In this document: piece after piece, positions 16,477-24,689 of the stretch
How positions within the stretch are numbered: position 1 is the stretch's first letter
Layout of the letters: each line of letters begins with the position of its first letter
Assembly (NCBI GenBank): GCA_937874185.1
Contig: CALNAK010000021.1
Span: 372,001 to 436,000 of the forward strand
DNA from: an uncultured Lactobacillus sp.
GTDB taxonomy: Bacteria; Bacillota; Bacilli; Lactobacillales; Lactobacillaceae
DNA length: 64,000 nt
Direction of reading: 5' to 3'
Position numbers and translations under genes: made by a program
Notes under the pieces: model-generated
What the model was told of the DNA's origin: nothing
Databases searched by the model: none
Seen by the model: the letters and a program-made list of their open reading frames with translations, nothing else

Positions 16477-17676
16477 ATGCTCAAAGATAAGCACATTACA
16501 GTTTATGTAACCGGCGGAATTGCCGCATACAAAACACTCAATATTGTTCGTAAATTAATTAAACAACAAGCCTTGGTTCAAGTTGTCATGACTGAATCAG
16601 CTCAAAAATTTATTACACCGCTGACCTTTGCAACGCTAAGTCAAAGACCAGTTATTACCGATAATTTTACACCACAAACCGAAAATGACGATTTTATTCC
16701 TCATATCAAAGTAGCACTTTGGACCGACCTAGCAATTGTCGTACCTGCAACAGCCAATATTATTGGAAAAATGGCAAATGGTTTAGCTGATGATATTGCT
16801 TCAACAAGTCTGCTTGCCACAAAAGCCCCTAAATTAGTATTTCCAGCAATGAATACCGATATGTACGACAATCCCGCTGTCCAACATAATTTAACAGTCC
16901 TAAAACAGATGAACGTTCAAATCGTTGAACCTGCAACTGGTTTCTTAGCTGAAGGAATGACTGGCAAGGGTCGCCTGCCTGAATTGGATACGATTATGAC
17001 CAACATCGAAGCACAATTCAATGAAAAAAAATTAGCTGGTAAAAAAGTCATCGTAACCGCCGGCGGAACTAAGGAAGCTATTGATCCAGTAAGGTTCATT
17101 GGTAATCGTTCTTCTGGAAAAATGGGTTTTGCGATGGCAGAAGTTGCCCGTGACCTAGGAGCTGAAGTAACTTTGATTACGACCGTTACAGCATCGTTAC
17201 CCGGAATAAATGTGATTCAAGTTCAGACTGCTGAGGAAATGATGAAACAATTACAAGACGTTTTCCCAACCGCCGATGTCTTAATCATGGCTGCCGCAGT
17301 CGCTGATTTCAAACCAGTGAATGTTGCTGATCAAAAAATCAAAAAAAATGATGATGAAGATATTTTCACCATCAAACTAACTAAAAATCCTGATATTCTT
17401 CAGAACGTTGCTGCAACTAAAACTAAACAATTTGTCGTAGGTTTCGCTGCTGAAACTCAAAACTTACTCGAAAATGCAGAAAAGAAGCTCAATAAGAAAA
17501 ATGCCGATGTGATTTTAGCCAATAATGTTGCTCAAGCCGATGCCGGATTTAATGTTGATACTAATAAGGTTACACTATTACAAAAGAACCACGAACCAGT
17601 TTCTTGGCCATTGATGTCTAAAATTGATGTCGCTCAAAAATTCTGGGAATTCTATATTAATAAGGTTGAAAAGTAG
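16477..17676 (+). CDS. coaBC: Bifunctional CoaBC (phosphopantothenoylcysteine decarboxylase/synthetase)
   Basis: A 399-residue fusion catalysing two consecutive steps in coenzyme A synthesis: ligation of 4'-phosphopantothenate to cysteine (CoaB) and decarboxylation (CoaC). The N-terminal flavin decarboxylase part has VTGGIAAYKTLNIVRKL, ATANIIGKMANGLADDIAS and FPAMNTDMYDNPAV with the active-site Asn and Met segment. The CoaB part starts near residue 188 with VIVTAGGTKEAIDPVRFIGN and contains SSGKMGFAMAE and AAAVADFKP. The start is supported by GAGGTGG. It is divergent from the two-component operon. Confidence 0.95.
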   Translation: MLKDKHITVYVTGGIAAYKTLNIVRKLIKQQALVQVVMTESAQKFITPLTFATLSQRPVITDNFTPQTENDDFIPHIKVALWTDLAIVVPATANIIGKMANGLADDIASTSLLATKAPKLVFPAMNTDMYDNPAVQHNLTVLKQMNVQIVEPATGFLAEGMTGKGRLPELDTIMTNIEAQFNEKKLAGKKVIVTAGGTKEAIDPVRFIGNRSSGKMGFAMAEVARDLGAEVTLITTVTASLPGINVIQVQTAEEMMKQLQDVFPTADVLIMAAAVADFKPVNVADQKIKKNDDEDIFTIKLTKNPDILQNVAATKTKQFVVGFAAETQNLLENAEKKLNKKNADVILANNVAQADAGFNVDTNKVTLLQKNHEPVSWPLMSKIDVAQKFWEFYINKVEK

Positions 17677-17703
17677 CCTCCATTTGGAGAGCTACTTTTT
17701 TAT
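17670..17703 (+). terminator. Terminator after coaBC
   Basis: GTAGCCTCCATTTGGAGAGCTAC (23 bases, arms GTAGC-CTCC/GGAG-GCTAC like) is followed by TTTTTT directly after the stop. Confidence 0.7.
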
Positions 17704-18178
17704 TTTTCATCGGAAATATTTCTTCCGATATTTTATTATCCAAATTTTACAAGAATAATAAAATATATACGCTGTATGCCCTATCAACAGTGACTTTTAG
17801 ACTATCAAATAAATATTCACTTATCGTCTATAAACTAATATTTAAAACCATTAATCATCATATAATATGAGTAAATAGAGGAAGTGAATATACCGGCTGG
17901 ATAAGAATCAAATCACAGCTGGAACTCTGTAAAGTCCCAATTCCCTACAACTAACCAAATTTTTAAATAAAAATCACATTCAGCCATCAATATATTGAGC
18001 AGAAATATACTAATATTTAGACCTACAAATCGTCTTTTTATCCGGAAAATCCCCTAACCCATTGTCAGTATTGGTATGTAGCTATTTATGCCATAATATC
18101 AGTATTTCATTGTATTTGGTATACATTTATAATCAACCTAAAATAGGTTTTGAGGATAAAGGAAAGAGTGATTTGATA
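17704..18178. other. Long leader/intergenic region before a surface protein
   Basis: About 475 bases with a small hairpin (ATCGGAAATA/TCTTCCGAT, 17709-17732) and AT-rich sequence. I find no convincing gene, repeat or riboswitch. The surface-protein promoter must lie here; an in-frame extension from 18062 lacks a ribosome site. Confidence 0.45.
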
Positions 18179-20827
18179 ATGTTATTAAATAAAAAATGCA
18201 TATATTTAGGGGTTTCGCTATTCTCAGCAATGATCTTGACGGCTTTGCCATCTCAAACTACTAAAGCGGATTCCACGAGTAATTCATCTGGTGCCACGAG
18301 TTCAGTTACTGGAACTGCAGCAAGTACTGCTACTGCACCGGTAGTATCCACAAGTTCTACTTCTGTAGCTGCACCTGTTACGACTTCGAGCTCTTCTAGT
18401 TCGACCGTAGCCCCTGTTACTTCGAGTTCTACCAGTTCAACTACAGCTCCTGTTACTTCTAGTTCTACCAGCTCAACTGCAGCTCCTGTTACTTCAAGTT
18501 CCACCAGTTCAACTACAGCTCCTGCTACTTCAAGTTCTACCAGCTCAACTACAGCTCCTGCTACTTCAAGTTCTACCAGTTCAACAACCACCCCTGCAAC
18601 AAGTACTACTTCAACGTCTAGCACATCCTCAACTAGTTCTAGTAGCACAACAGGTATCGGCTTTGTAACTCAACCAGCAACAAGTGCCACAGCACCTTCA
18701 ACGAGTACATCAAGTACAACCACGGGAACGGGCACTTCAACGACTCCAACTACTGGTACTACAACTACTGGCACTACAACTAGTCCCTCATATGCAATAC
18801 CTAGTGATATAACGAACAGTACAGTCGTTAATTTCACTGATCCATTATTAGGAAACGCAGTTAAATACTTCTTGAATGTTCCAGCAGCCGACAATATTAC
18901 CGTAGGTGCAATTAAGGGTTATATTAATCCGTCAATTAATATTGCCATGAGCACCTATCAACTACAACATCCAAATGGCCCTGATTCATCAGCTGTTCCA
19001 GGTTCATCAATGTCTGATCAACAGGATACTCCAATTGAAAGTTTGAATGGTATGCAATATCTTTCATTACTACCAGCTAAAACAACCGTCGGTTTACAAG
19101 TTATGTTAGGTACAGATGCTTCAGCTAATAACGATTTAACTCCTTTGGATAATTTAAATCTTGCTAGCTTAACGCTTGATGGTAATTATTCTGATCCAAA
19201 TGCCAAAGAGATTGATCTTAGTCAAGTCACTAAATTGAATACTAATAATATATCCTACATTGAATTTTCTGGTGATACTAAACTTTCACCAAATAGTGGT
19301 TTGAATAATCAACAATTGGCAGAAATAGCACCAACGCTAACTAGTATAGTTAATAATAGTCAAGCTTCTCACATGATTGAATTGGGTCAATCTGATATAT
19401 CCGATTTTTCACCATTAAAATCAACCATATCTGGTAAGGGACTTACTATTGTGGCCGCAACTAATATTGTGACTGATCCAACACCAATTTATGCCGTCGA
19501 TGGCCAACCAATCAGCTTTACAGCTCCAAAAATGTTGGATATTAACGGAAATGACATTGCCAATAGTTACCACTTCACTTATACAGTGCCACAAAGTGCC
19601 TTAGCCGATGACAACTTAACTAATCTTGGCAATGACAATTATCAATTGACTGATGCAACACCAGGTGCCAAAACTTTGACTTATGGTAATTTAGGTTGGG
19701 CTTATAGTGCAAATCCTGATTCTTATATAAATGAGACAACTGCCAATGGGACAACTTTTGAAGCCATTATGACTGTTGTTCAACCTTTGGTTTGGCAAAC
19801 TTCTCCTAATGTAACTATTAATTATCTCGATCAAAGTGGTAAACCTATTCTTGCTAAAGGCGTCCCTCTAGTCAAAACACTTGATGGTGTAAAGATTGGT
19901 GACAGCTATGATTTGACTGCCGACAGCCAAGTCGCCGGTTACAAGCTAACTAGTTTACCAACAATTCTTAAAGGTGCATATACTCAAGATCCACAAGTTG
20001 TTAACTTGGTCTATAGTAAGATTCCTATTCCAAGTAGCAGCAGTAGTGCCCCTACCGTTACAACTCCAACAGCTCCAACAACTAGTGTGACACCTAAGTC
20101 TAGCTTTGCTGTTCAGATTACTGATATTTCGGGTAATCCTACAGGTGAAAATGCTATTTTGGCAGATATGGGTGTTAAAGCAACTGCTCAAATTCGTGGT
20201 CAACTATATTATCAAGTTGGTTACGGTCAATGGGTTCCAGCTAGTTCATACACCCCAACTAAATCCGATACTGCCGGTGTTGTCAGAACCTTCGATAGTA
20301 ACACTGCTCTAGTGGATGCTTATGGTAAACCTATAAAATCTAACCTAGCACCCAATACCGAATGGAAATACAGTCGAATCGTTACAATCGACGGTGCCGA
20401 CTACTATCAGGTCGCCACTGATGAATATTTACCAGTCAAAAGTTCAGTTGCATTTACTCCAGTTACTGCAAAAACTAACGTTAGTGTAACTTCTAAAGCT
20501 GTTCTTTATAACTCTCAAGGTGTTGCTTTAAGAACATCCCTACCTAAAGGTTCTGCTTGGGTTACTGACGGATGTGCCATTATCAATGGCGTTAAGATGT
20601 ATCGTATCGCTACTGATGAATGGATCAGTGCTGATAGTAGTGATGCTTATCAACCAGTAGCAATCAACTACCGTACTCCAGCCGTTACTGCTTTGTATAA
20701 CTCAAATGGCGAACCTATTTCAAGAACACTTCCAGCAGGTTCAAGTTGGAGAGTTGATCGTGTCGTTACAATTAATGGTAAACAGTATTGCCGTGTAGCA
20801 ACTAATGAATACATTGCTAAACCATAA
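18179..20827 (+). CDS. Secreted Ser/Thr-rich surface protein with MucBP and SLAP domains
   Basis: An 882-residue exported protein. A signal peptide (about 1-30, ending TKA) is followed by a Ser/Thr/Pro-poor low-complexity region to about residue 200 made of repeated TAPVTSSSTSS units. A leucine-rich-like segment (about 210-430) and a MucBP-like domain follow (NVTINYLDQSGKPI to NLVYSK). The C terminus holds about three SLAP-type repeats, each with Y-x-V/I-A-T-x-E/W-Y/W, which anchor proteins non-covalently to cell-wall polymer. No LPxTG motif is visible. It probably binds host or plant glycans. The start is supported by GGAAAGAG; the gene is monocistronic with a terminator at 20838-20887. Confidence 0.82.
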   Translation: MLLNKKCIYLGVSLFSAMILTALPSQTTKADSTSNSSGATSSVTGTAASTATAPVVSTSSTSVAAPVTTSSSSSSTVAPVTSSSTSSTTAPVTSSSTSSTAAPVTSSSTSSTTAPATSSSTSSTTAPATSSSTSSTTTPATSTTSTSSTSSTSSSSTTGIGFVTQPATSATAPSTSTSSTTTGTGTSTTPTTGTTTTGTTTSPSYAIPSDITNSTVVNFTDPLLGNAVKYFLNVPAADNITVGAIKGYINPSINIAMSTYQLQHPNGPDSSAVPGSSMSDQQDTPIESLNGMQYLSLLPAKTTVGLQVMLGTDASANNDLTPLDNLNLASLTLDGNYSDPNAKEIDLSQVTKLNTNNISYIEFSGDTKLSPNSGLNNQQLAEIAPTLTSIVNNSQASHMIELGQSDISDFSPLKSTISGKGLTIVAATNIVTDPTPIYAVDGQPISFTAPKMLDINGNDIANSYHFTYTVPQSALADDNLTNLGNDNYQLTDATPGAKTLTYGNLGWAYSANPDSYINETTANGTTFEAIMTVVQPLVWQTSPNVTINYLDQSGKPILAKGVPLVKTLDGVKIGDSYDLTADSQVAGYKLTSLPTILKGAYTQDPQVVNLVYSKIPIPSSSSSAPTVTTPTAPTTSVTPKSSFAVQITDISGNPTGENAILADMGVKATAQIRGQLYYQVGYGQWVPASSYTPTKSDTAGVVRTFDSNTALVDAYGKPIKSNLAPNTEWKYSRIVTIDGADYYQVATDEYLPVKSSVAFTPVTAKTNVSVTSKAVLYNSQGVALRTSLPKGSAWVTDGCAIINGVKMYRIATDEWISADSSDAYQPVAINYRTPAVTALYNSNGEPISRTLPAGSSWRVDRVVTINGKQYCRVATNEYIAKP
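18370..18600 (+). repeat. In-frame tandem repeats in the surface-protein gene
   Basis: A 51-60 base unit encoding (T/A)APV/ATSSSTSST is repeated about six times (e.g. ACTACAGCTCCTGTTACTTC and close variants). The copies differ by a few bases. Such arrays expand or contract by slippage or recombination, so unit number may vary between strains. Confidence 0.8.
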
Positions 20828-20837
20828 TTAAGATTTT

Positions 20838-20887
20838 TAGGTCAAAAAATATACCCTGCAGACTTTTCTACAAGGTATATTTTTTGA
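20838..20887. terminator. Bidirectional terminator
   Basis: AAAAAATATACCCTGCAG and CTACAAGGTATATTTTTT form the stem between the convergent surface-protein and lpdD genes. Confidence 0.75.
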
Positions 20888-20908
20888 TTTAAATTTTTAT
20901 AACATAAA

Positions 20909-21316
20909 TTATTTTGGATTTTCCATATCAGAATAATAGATTGGATCAGAACTATCAAAATCAGTTTTTTCTAACCAATCCAAAATTTGCTGACCAAGAT
21001 TCTTAGACATATCCGAAGAAGCAAAAATCTGTTTCTTAGAAATATGATTAACATGAACTCCAGCGGTAATTGTACAACTACCAGGCAAACTAGCTTGAAT
21101 CATCTTACCAATTCTCACAGCCAAAACGTCATCCTTATGAAATCTGCCATCATGACTAGGGAAACGAACTGTTTGTAATTCAGTATCTTTCGTCAAGGTC
21201 GTCACAGTACCAATATGTGGATTATCTCCACCAGTCACTTCAATGAATAAATCTTTACCAACAACTTCAACTTTGGCATCCATTGTATAGTTTTCTTGTG
21301 TAATTGAGAATTTCAT
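20909..21316 (-). CDS. lpdD: LpdD-like protein of the gallate decarboxylase system
   Basis: A 135-residue soluble protein that matches the small LpdD partner of the UbiX/UbiD-type aryl decarboxylase operons in lactobacilli (prenylated-flavin chaperone-like domain). Recognisable features are the 'VTGGDNPHIGTVTTL' strand-loop, 'RFPSHDGRFHKDDVLA' and 'ITAGVHVNHISKKQI'. In L. plantarum, LpdD is co-transcribed with the UbiX protein LpdB; its biochemical role is less settled than that of LpdB/C. Here its ATG abuts the UbiX stop (one shared base), so it is translationally coupled and last in the operon. Confidence 0.8.
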   Translation of the reverse strand: MKFSITQENYTMDAKVEVVGKDLFIEVTGGDNPHIGTVTTLTKDTELQTVRFPSHDGRFHKDDVLAVRIGKMIQASLPGSCTITAGVHVNHISKKQIFASSDMSKNLGQQILDWLEKTDFDSSDPIYYSDMENPK

Positions 21317-21888
21317 TAAATTCCCTCCCAGCGTCCGCCAATTTCATTATCAATTCTTAATGCATCCAAAAGTTTCATTGTTTGGTGGTCAACTAAATCT
21401 TGAATGGTTTTAGGATGATTATAGAATGCTGGAATTGGTGGAATCATTTGTACACCCATTCGTGATAATTTAGTCATATTTTCCAAATGAATTGTATTCA
21501 GAGGTGTTTCCCGAGGGACCATAATTAGCTTTCGTTGTTCTTTAAGTGTTACGTCAGCAGCACGTGAAATTAAATTATCACCGATACCAACCGCAATACT
21601 AGCAACAGTTTTCATACTGGCGGGAACGATAACCATGCCATCTGTTAGAAAAGATCCACTAGCAATTGTGGCACCTAAATCGTTATCACTATAAAAATAA
21701 TCAGCTAATTCTTTGATATCTGCTAAAGACATCTCAGTTTCTAATTGCAGATTCTTCTTTGCCCAGGCGCTGAAAACAACATGTGTTTCAACGTTTTCAA
21801 TAGCACGTAATTTTTTAATTAAATCAATCGCATAAATAGTTCCTGATGCACCAGTGACTCCAATGACAATTTTTCGTGTGCGTGACAT
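21316..21888 (-). CDS. lpdB: UbiX-family flavin prenyltransferase (LpdB)
   Basis: A 190-residue flavoprotein that prenylates FMN with dimethylallyl phosphate to make the prenyl-FMN cofactor used by the UbiD decarboxylase beside it. Motifs: GVTGASGTIYAIDLIKKL at the N terminus, SGSFLTDGMVIVPASMKT, the ISRAADVTLKEQRKLIMVPRETP segment and HLENMTKLSRMG. Length matches the family. It lies 12 bases after the UbiD stop and shares a base with lpdD. Confidence 0.93.
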   Translation of the reverse strand: MSRTRKIVIGVTGASGTIYAIDLIKKLRAIENVETHVVFSAWAKKNLQLETEMSLADIKELADYFYSDNDLGATIASGSFLTDGMVIVPASMKTVASIAVGIGDNLISRAADVTLKEQRKLIMVPRETPLNTIHLENMTKLSRMGVQMIPPIPAFYNHPKTIQDLVDHQTMKLLDALRIDNEIGGRWEGI

Positions 21889-21900
21889 TTCAACACTTCC

Positions 21901-23379
21901 TTAATCTAAATATTTTTGCCAATCTTTAACTTCTTTAAATTGTGCACGTTCAAATTGGTCTTTCATATCAAACGGAACAGTTCCGTCTAAGACCGTTTTA
22001 GAACTCATCCCACGAACTCGAATAGATTTAGGATCATATTCAGGACGTTCTGATGGATCCAACGGATGATTACGCATTCCAGGTAGAACCATAATATCCT
22101 TATCACCTTGGAAACGAGTATTGATTGTCCACATTACATCATTCATATCGAAAATATCAACATCATCATCAACTAAAATAACAGTCTTCAATTCTTTAAA
22201 TGCTGAGAAAGCTAAGATAGCAGCTTGCCTTTGGATACCTTCATCGGCTTCGTCATCCTTATGAATTTGCATGATAGTCATCAACTTACCACCACCGGCA
22301 GGAGGATTATATACATTCACAACTTTGCCCGGAATGGCTTTATCGACTAATTCCAAAATACTTGCTTCAGTTGGAATTCCGGCTAATGACACATGCTCCT
22401 CACTAGGACCAATCATTGTTTGGAAAATTGGATTGTCCTTACGATGCGTGATAGCTTTTACCTTGACCACATTCACGCCAGGATTGGCATCACCGTTATA
22501 ACCAGGAAATTCTGGCATCGCTTTTCCAGTATTAGTGTTGATATCTTCACGAATAGTTTCATTAGGCATAATTTCAGCTTCAATGACATATTCAGCTAGA
22601 GCAATCGCACGTTCATCCACTGTTTTGGCATTAACCAATTGAACGGCTTGATTACGCAAGGCACCGGCAATATTCAATTCGTCATAACCAAGTGGTGTTG
22701 TAGGTGGTTCAAACGTAGCGCCAATGGTTATTGCTGGATCAAGTCCAATATTGATTGTGATTGGCATTGGTTTATTTAATTTTTCAAATTCCTTTTGGAA
22801 ATGTCCAATGTGACGACCACCAGGCATAATATACATACCAATAGTGTCTTTATCCTCAAGAACCATTCGGTGAATCGTAACGTCAGTCATAGATTTATCT
22901 GGATTTGAACCTAAAACTAATCCTTCAGTAATATATGGACCAGCATCGTACTCAGTATTTGTTGGTGCTGCCAAAATTTTTCTTATATCAAAATCATTAT
23001 CAGTTGCTTTATGGACAACTTCTTGTGCTGGAGCATTCTTGTCAGAATCTAGCATAACTGGAGCAACCGGATGATCCGCCGCATCCCTCAACAAACGACC
23101 CAAAGTTTTATAATCATGATGCAAAATTTGACCAACACGTTTACGACTAGCCATGGCACCGATAAAAACTCGAGTATCTGGGAAACCTTTGACGTTGTTA
23201 AACATCATTGATGGACCTTCTTTTGTTGGACGCTCAACTGTTCCACCAGCACCGACATAGCGATAGACTCCAGATAGTTCAGCATCTGGATCCACCTCAA
23301 CATCTGTTTCGTGATATTGACCAGGTTGGTCTTTTAATTCAGCAATTACTCTTCTTAAATCATATGGTTGTTCTGACAT
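21901..23379 (-). CDS. lpdC: UbiD-family decarboxylase (LpdC, gallate/protocatechuate type)
   Basis: A 492-residue prenyl-FMN-dependent decarboxylase, about the length of L. plantarum LpdC, which removes CO2 from gallate and protocatechuate. Visible features are the N-terminal LRRVIAELKDQPGQY, the prenyl-FMN/metal region TDVTIHRMVLEDKDTIGMYIMPGGRHIG and the ITINIGLDPAITIGATFEP segment containing the catalytic acid region, and the late MRNHPLDPSERPEYD. In L. plantarum lpdC is distant from lpdB-lpdD, whereas here all three are contiguous. This supports breakdown of tannin-derived or plant phenolic acids. Substrate is inferred from the operon, not proven. Confidence 0.9.
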   Translation of the reverse strand: MSEQPYDLRRVIAELKDQPGQYHETDVEVDPDAELSGVYRYVGAGGTVERPTKEGPSMMFNNVKGFPDTRVFIGAMASRKRVGQILHHDYKTLGRLLRDAADHPVAPVMLDSDKNAPAQEVVHKATDNDFDIRKILAAPTNTEYDAGPYITEGLVLGSNPDKSMTDVTIHRMVLEDKDTIGMYIMPGGRHIGHFQKEFEKLNKPMPITINIGLDPAITIGATFEPPTTPLGYDELNIAGALRNQAVQLVNAKTVDERAIALAEYVIEAEIMPNETIREDINTNTGKAMPEFPGYNGDANPGVNVVKVKAITHRKDNPIFQTMIGPSEEHVSLAGIPTEASILELVDKAIPGKVVNVYNPPAGGGKLMTIMQIHKDDEADEGIQRQAAILAFSAFKELKTVILVDDDVDIFDMNDVMWTINTRFQGDKDIMVLPGMRNHPLDPSERPEYDPKSIRVRGMSSKTVLDGTVPFDMKDQFERAQFKEVKDWQKYLD

Positions 23380-23484
23380 AAAATTACCTCTGCTTTCTTA
23401 ATAATGATAATTATAGTGGTGGTAAGTTGGCAGAACAATTCAAGTTATAGCAATATACATTCCATATTGGAATACATATCAAAA

Positions 23485-23540
23485 AGCACTAATTTCATTA
23501 TTCCTCAAAATTAGGATAAACGAAATTAGTGCTTATTGTG
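23485..23540. terminator. Bidirectional terminator
   Basis: AAGCACTAATTTCATTATTCC and ACGAAATTAGTGCTT form a stem, flanked by A and T tracts. It separates the protease gene from the lpd operon. Confidence 0.7.
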
Positions 23541-23554
23541 TATAACAGAACTTC

Positions 23555-24244
23555 TCATTCCAAACGATTAGGATATATTCGTTGTAAAGCCTTTAAATCC
23601 TCAGCTGAAAGTACTACTTTGCCATTCTCAAAGGGATACATAACAGAATTTTTATTATCACTATGATCTAATCCCAAAACATGACCCAGTTCATGAACCG
23701 CCACACCCCGGTCTAATTCTGAGGAATAAGCTAAATTAATTTCAGCACTACCATGATTAACCGAATTAATACTATCCAATATATTAATTTTTATTTTTGG
23801 ACCACCATGTCCTAATTCAATTGATTTTGAATCAGTTTTAGATTTCTGATATTTATTGTTATAAACACCAAAAGTTACTTGATTGTGACCGGACTGACTT
23901 TTCCCCGGTTGAATATTAACAATTCCTGTGGCGTTATAAACTGAAACCGCATATTCAAAAACCAATTTCATTTTGTTTGGCACAGTTCCAGAAAAATCGT
24001 AGTAATAATTTTTTTGTAACCTAGCATGATCCATAAATATTTCAATCGGAGTATCGCTATTTATGTTTTCACTATTCTTTGATTCAGTGGTCTCACCTTT
24101 TACTACTTTGGGCAAATAATTTTCAACTGTAGAAACTTTCTGACTTTTATTCATTTTGTTTTGAAAGTTTAAATTACTATCATTAATAATAACTAGAGTC
24201 ATCCCTAATATTAGAAGTCCAACAACTTTCTTGATTATCTTCAT
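23555..24244 (-). CDS. Matrixin-like zinc metalloprotease, exported
   Basis: A 229-residue protein with one N-terminal hydrophobic segment (about 4-20, signal or anchor). The zinc site is HELGHVLGLDH at about residues 184-194 and the Met-turn SVMYP follows at about 200-204, the defining pair of the matrixin/metzincin family. The preceding domain is short. It is monocistronic and probably acts outside the membrane. The substrate is unknown; host-protein, self-processing or bacteriocin-related roles are all possible. Confidence 0.85.
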   Translation of the reverse strand: MKIIKKVVGLLILGMTLVIINDSNLNFQNKMNKSQKVSTVENYLPKVVKGETTESKNSENINSDTPIEIFMDHARLQKNYYYDFSGTVPNKMKLVFEYAVSVYNATGIVNIQPGKSQSGHNQVTFGVYNNKYQKSKTDSKSIELGHGGPKIKINILDSINSVNHGSAEINLAYSSELDRGVAVHELGHVLGLDHSDNKNSVMYPFENGKVVLSAEDLKALQRIYPNRLE

Positions 24245-24249
24245 ATAAG

Positions 24250-24610
24250 ATTTTCCTTTCTAACATCGATATTTCATCATAAGAACAATTAGTAAGGGAA
24301 TTTAATATAATTGTGCATGTATGACACCATCAATTTGCCATGACGATTTGTCTACCAAGCTGATGAAAAAATCAATCATAGAAGATAACTTTTTCACTAG
24401 TTAAAATTTTGACATGAATCTTTCAAAGACCAACTGCCGCATGTAATAAGTCATTTTTTGATTGCCATTAATAATGAAAATCATCGAATGAAACCTGCAA
24501 ATTGAATGGGCCTGATTCTAACAAATATTTAATCAAGACGTAAAGTTATTGAACTGAAGTTTTTCATCATTGATACTTTTTAAGATAAAAATCTTTACAC
24601 ATAAATAAAC
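24250..24610 (-). pseudogene. Decayed reading frame (unidentified)
   Basis: In the 445-base gap upstream of the protease, minus-strand frames carry stretches that look like former coding sequence but are broken by stops and frame changes. One reads KLQFNNFT, then in another frame VLIKYLLESGPFNLQVSF, then, after a stop, NDLLHAAVGL; a third frame reads MTYYMRQLVFERFMSKF. None has an intact start and stop. I do not recognise the parent gene. It could also be chance open sequence. Confidence 0.35.
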
Positions 24611-24629
24611 GAACATCATCTTTCGGATA

Positions 24630-24663
24630 CAAAAAAAAGATTAACGAATTTTCGTTAATCTCA
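24630..24663 (-). terminator. Terminator after the helicase
   Basis: AGATTAACGAATTTTCGTTAATCT is a perfect stem. On the minus strand it is followed by a T run, directly downstream of the helicase stop. Confidence 0.8.
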
Positions 24664-24689
24664 GTTATTTCTAATTTATTTGGACTCAG

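Noticed and set aside
18370..18600. Possible CRISPR-like array from regular repeats
   Set aside because: Repeats are contiguous, in-frame and without spacers, so they are protein-coding tandem units.
18253..18648. Minus-strand frame of 131 codons opposite the surface-protein repeat region
   Set aside because: It is a mirror of the Ser/Thr-rich repeat on the other strand (Val/Glu/Leu repeats) and lacks a ribosome site.
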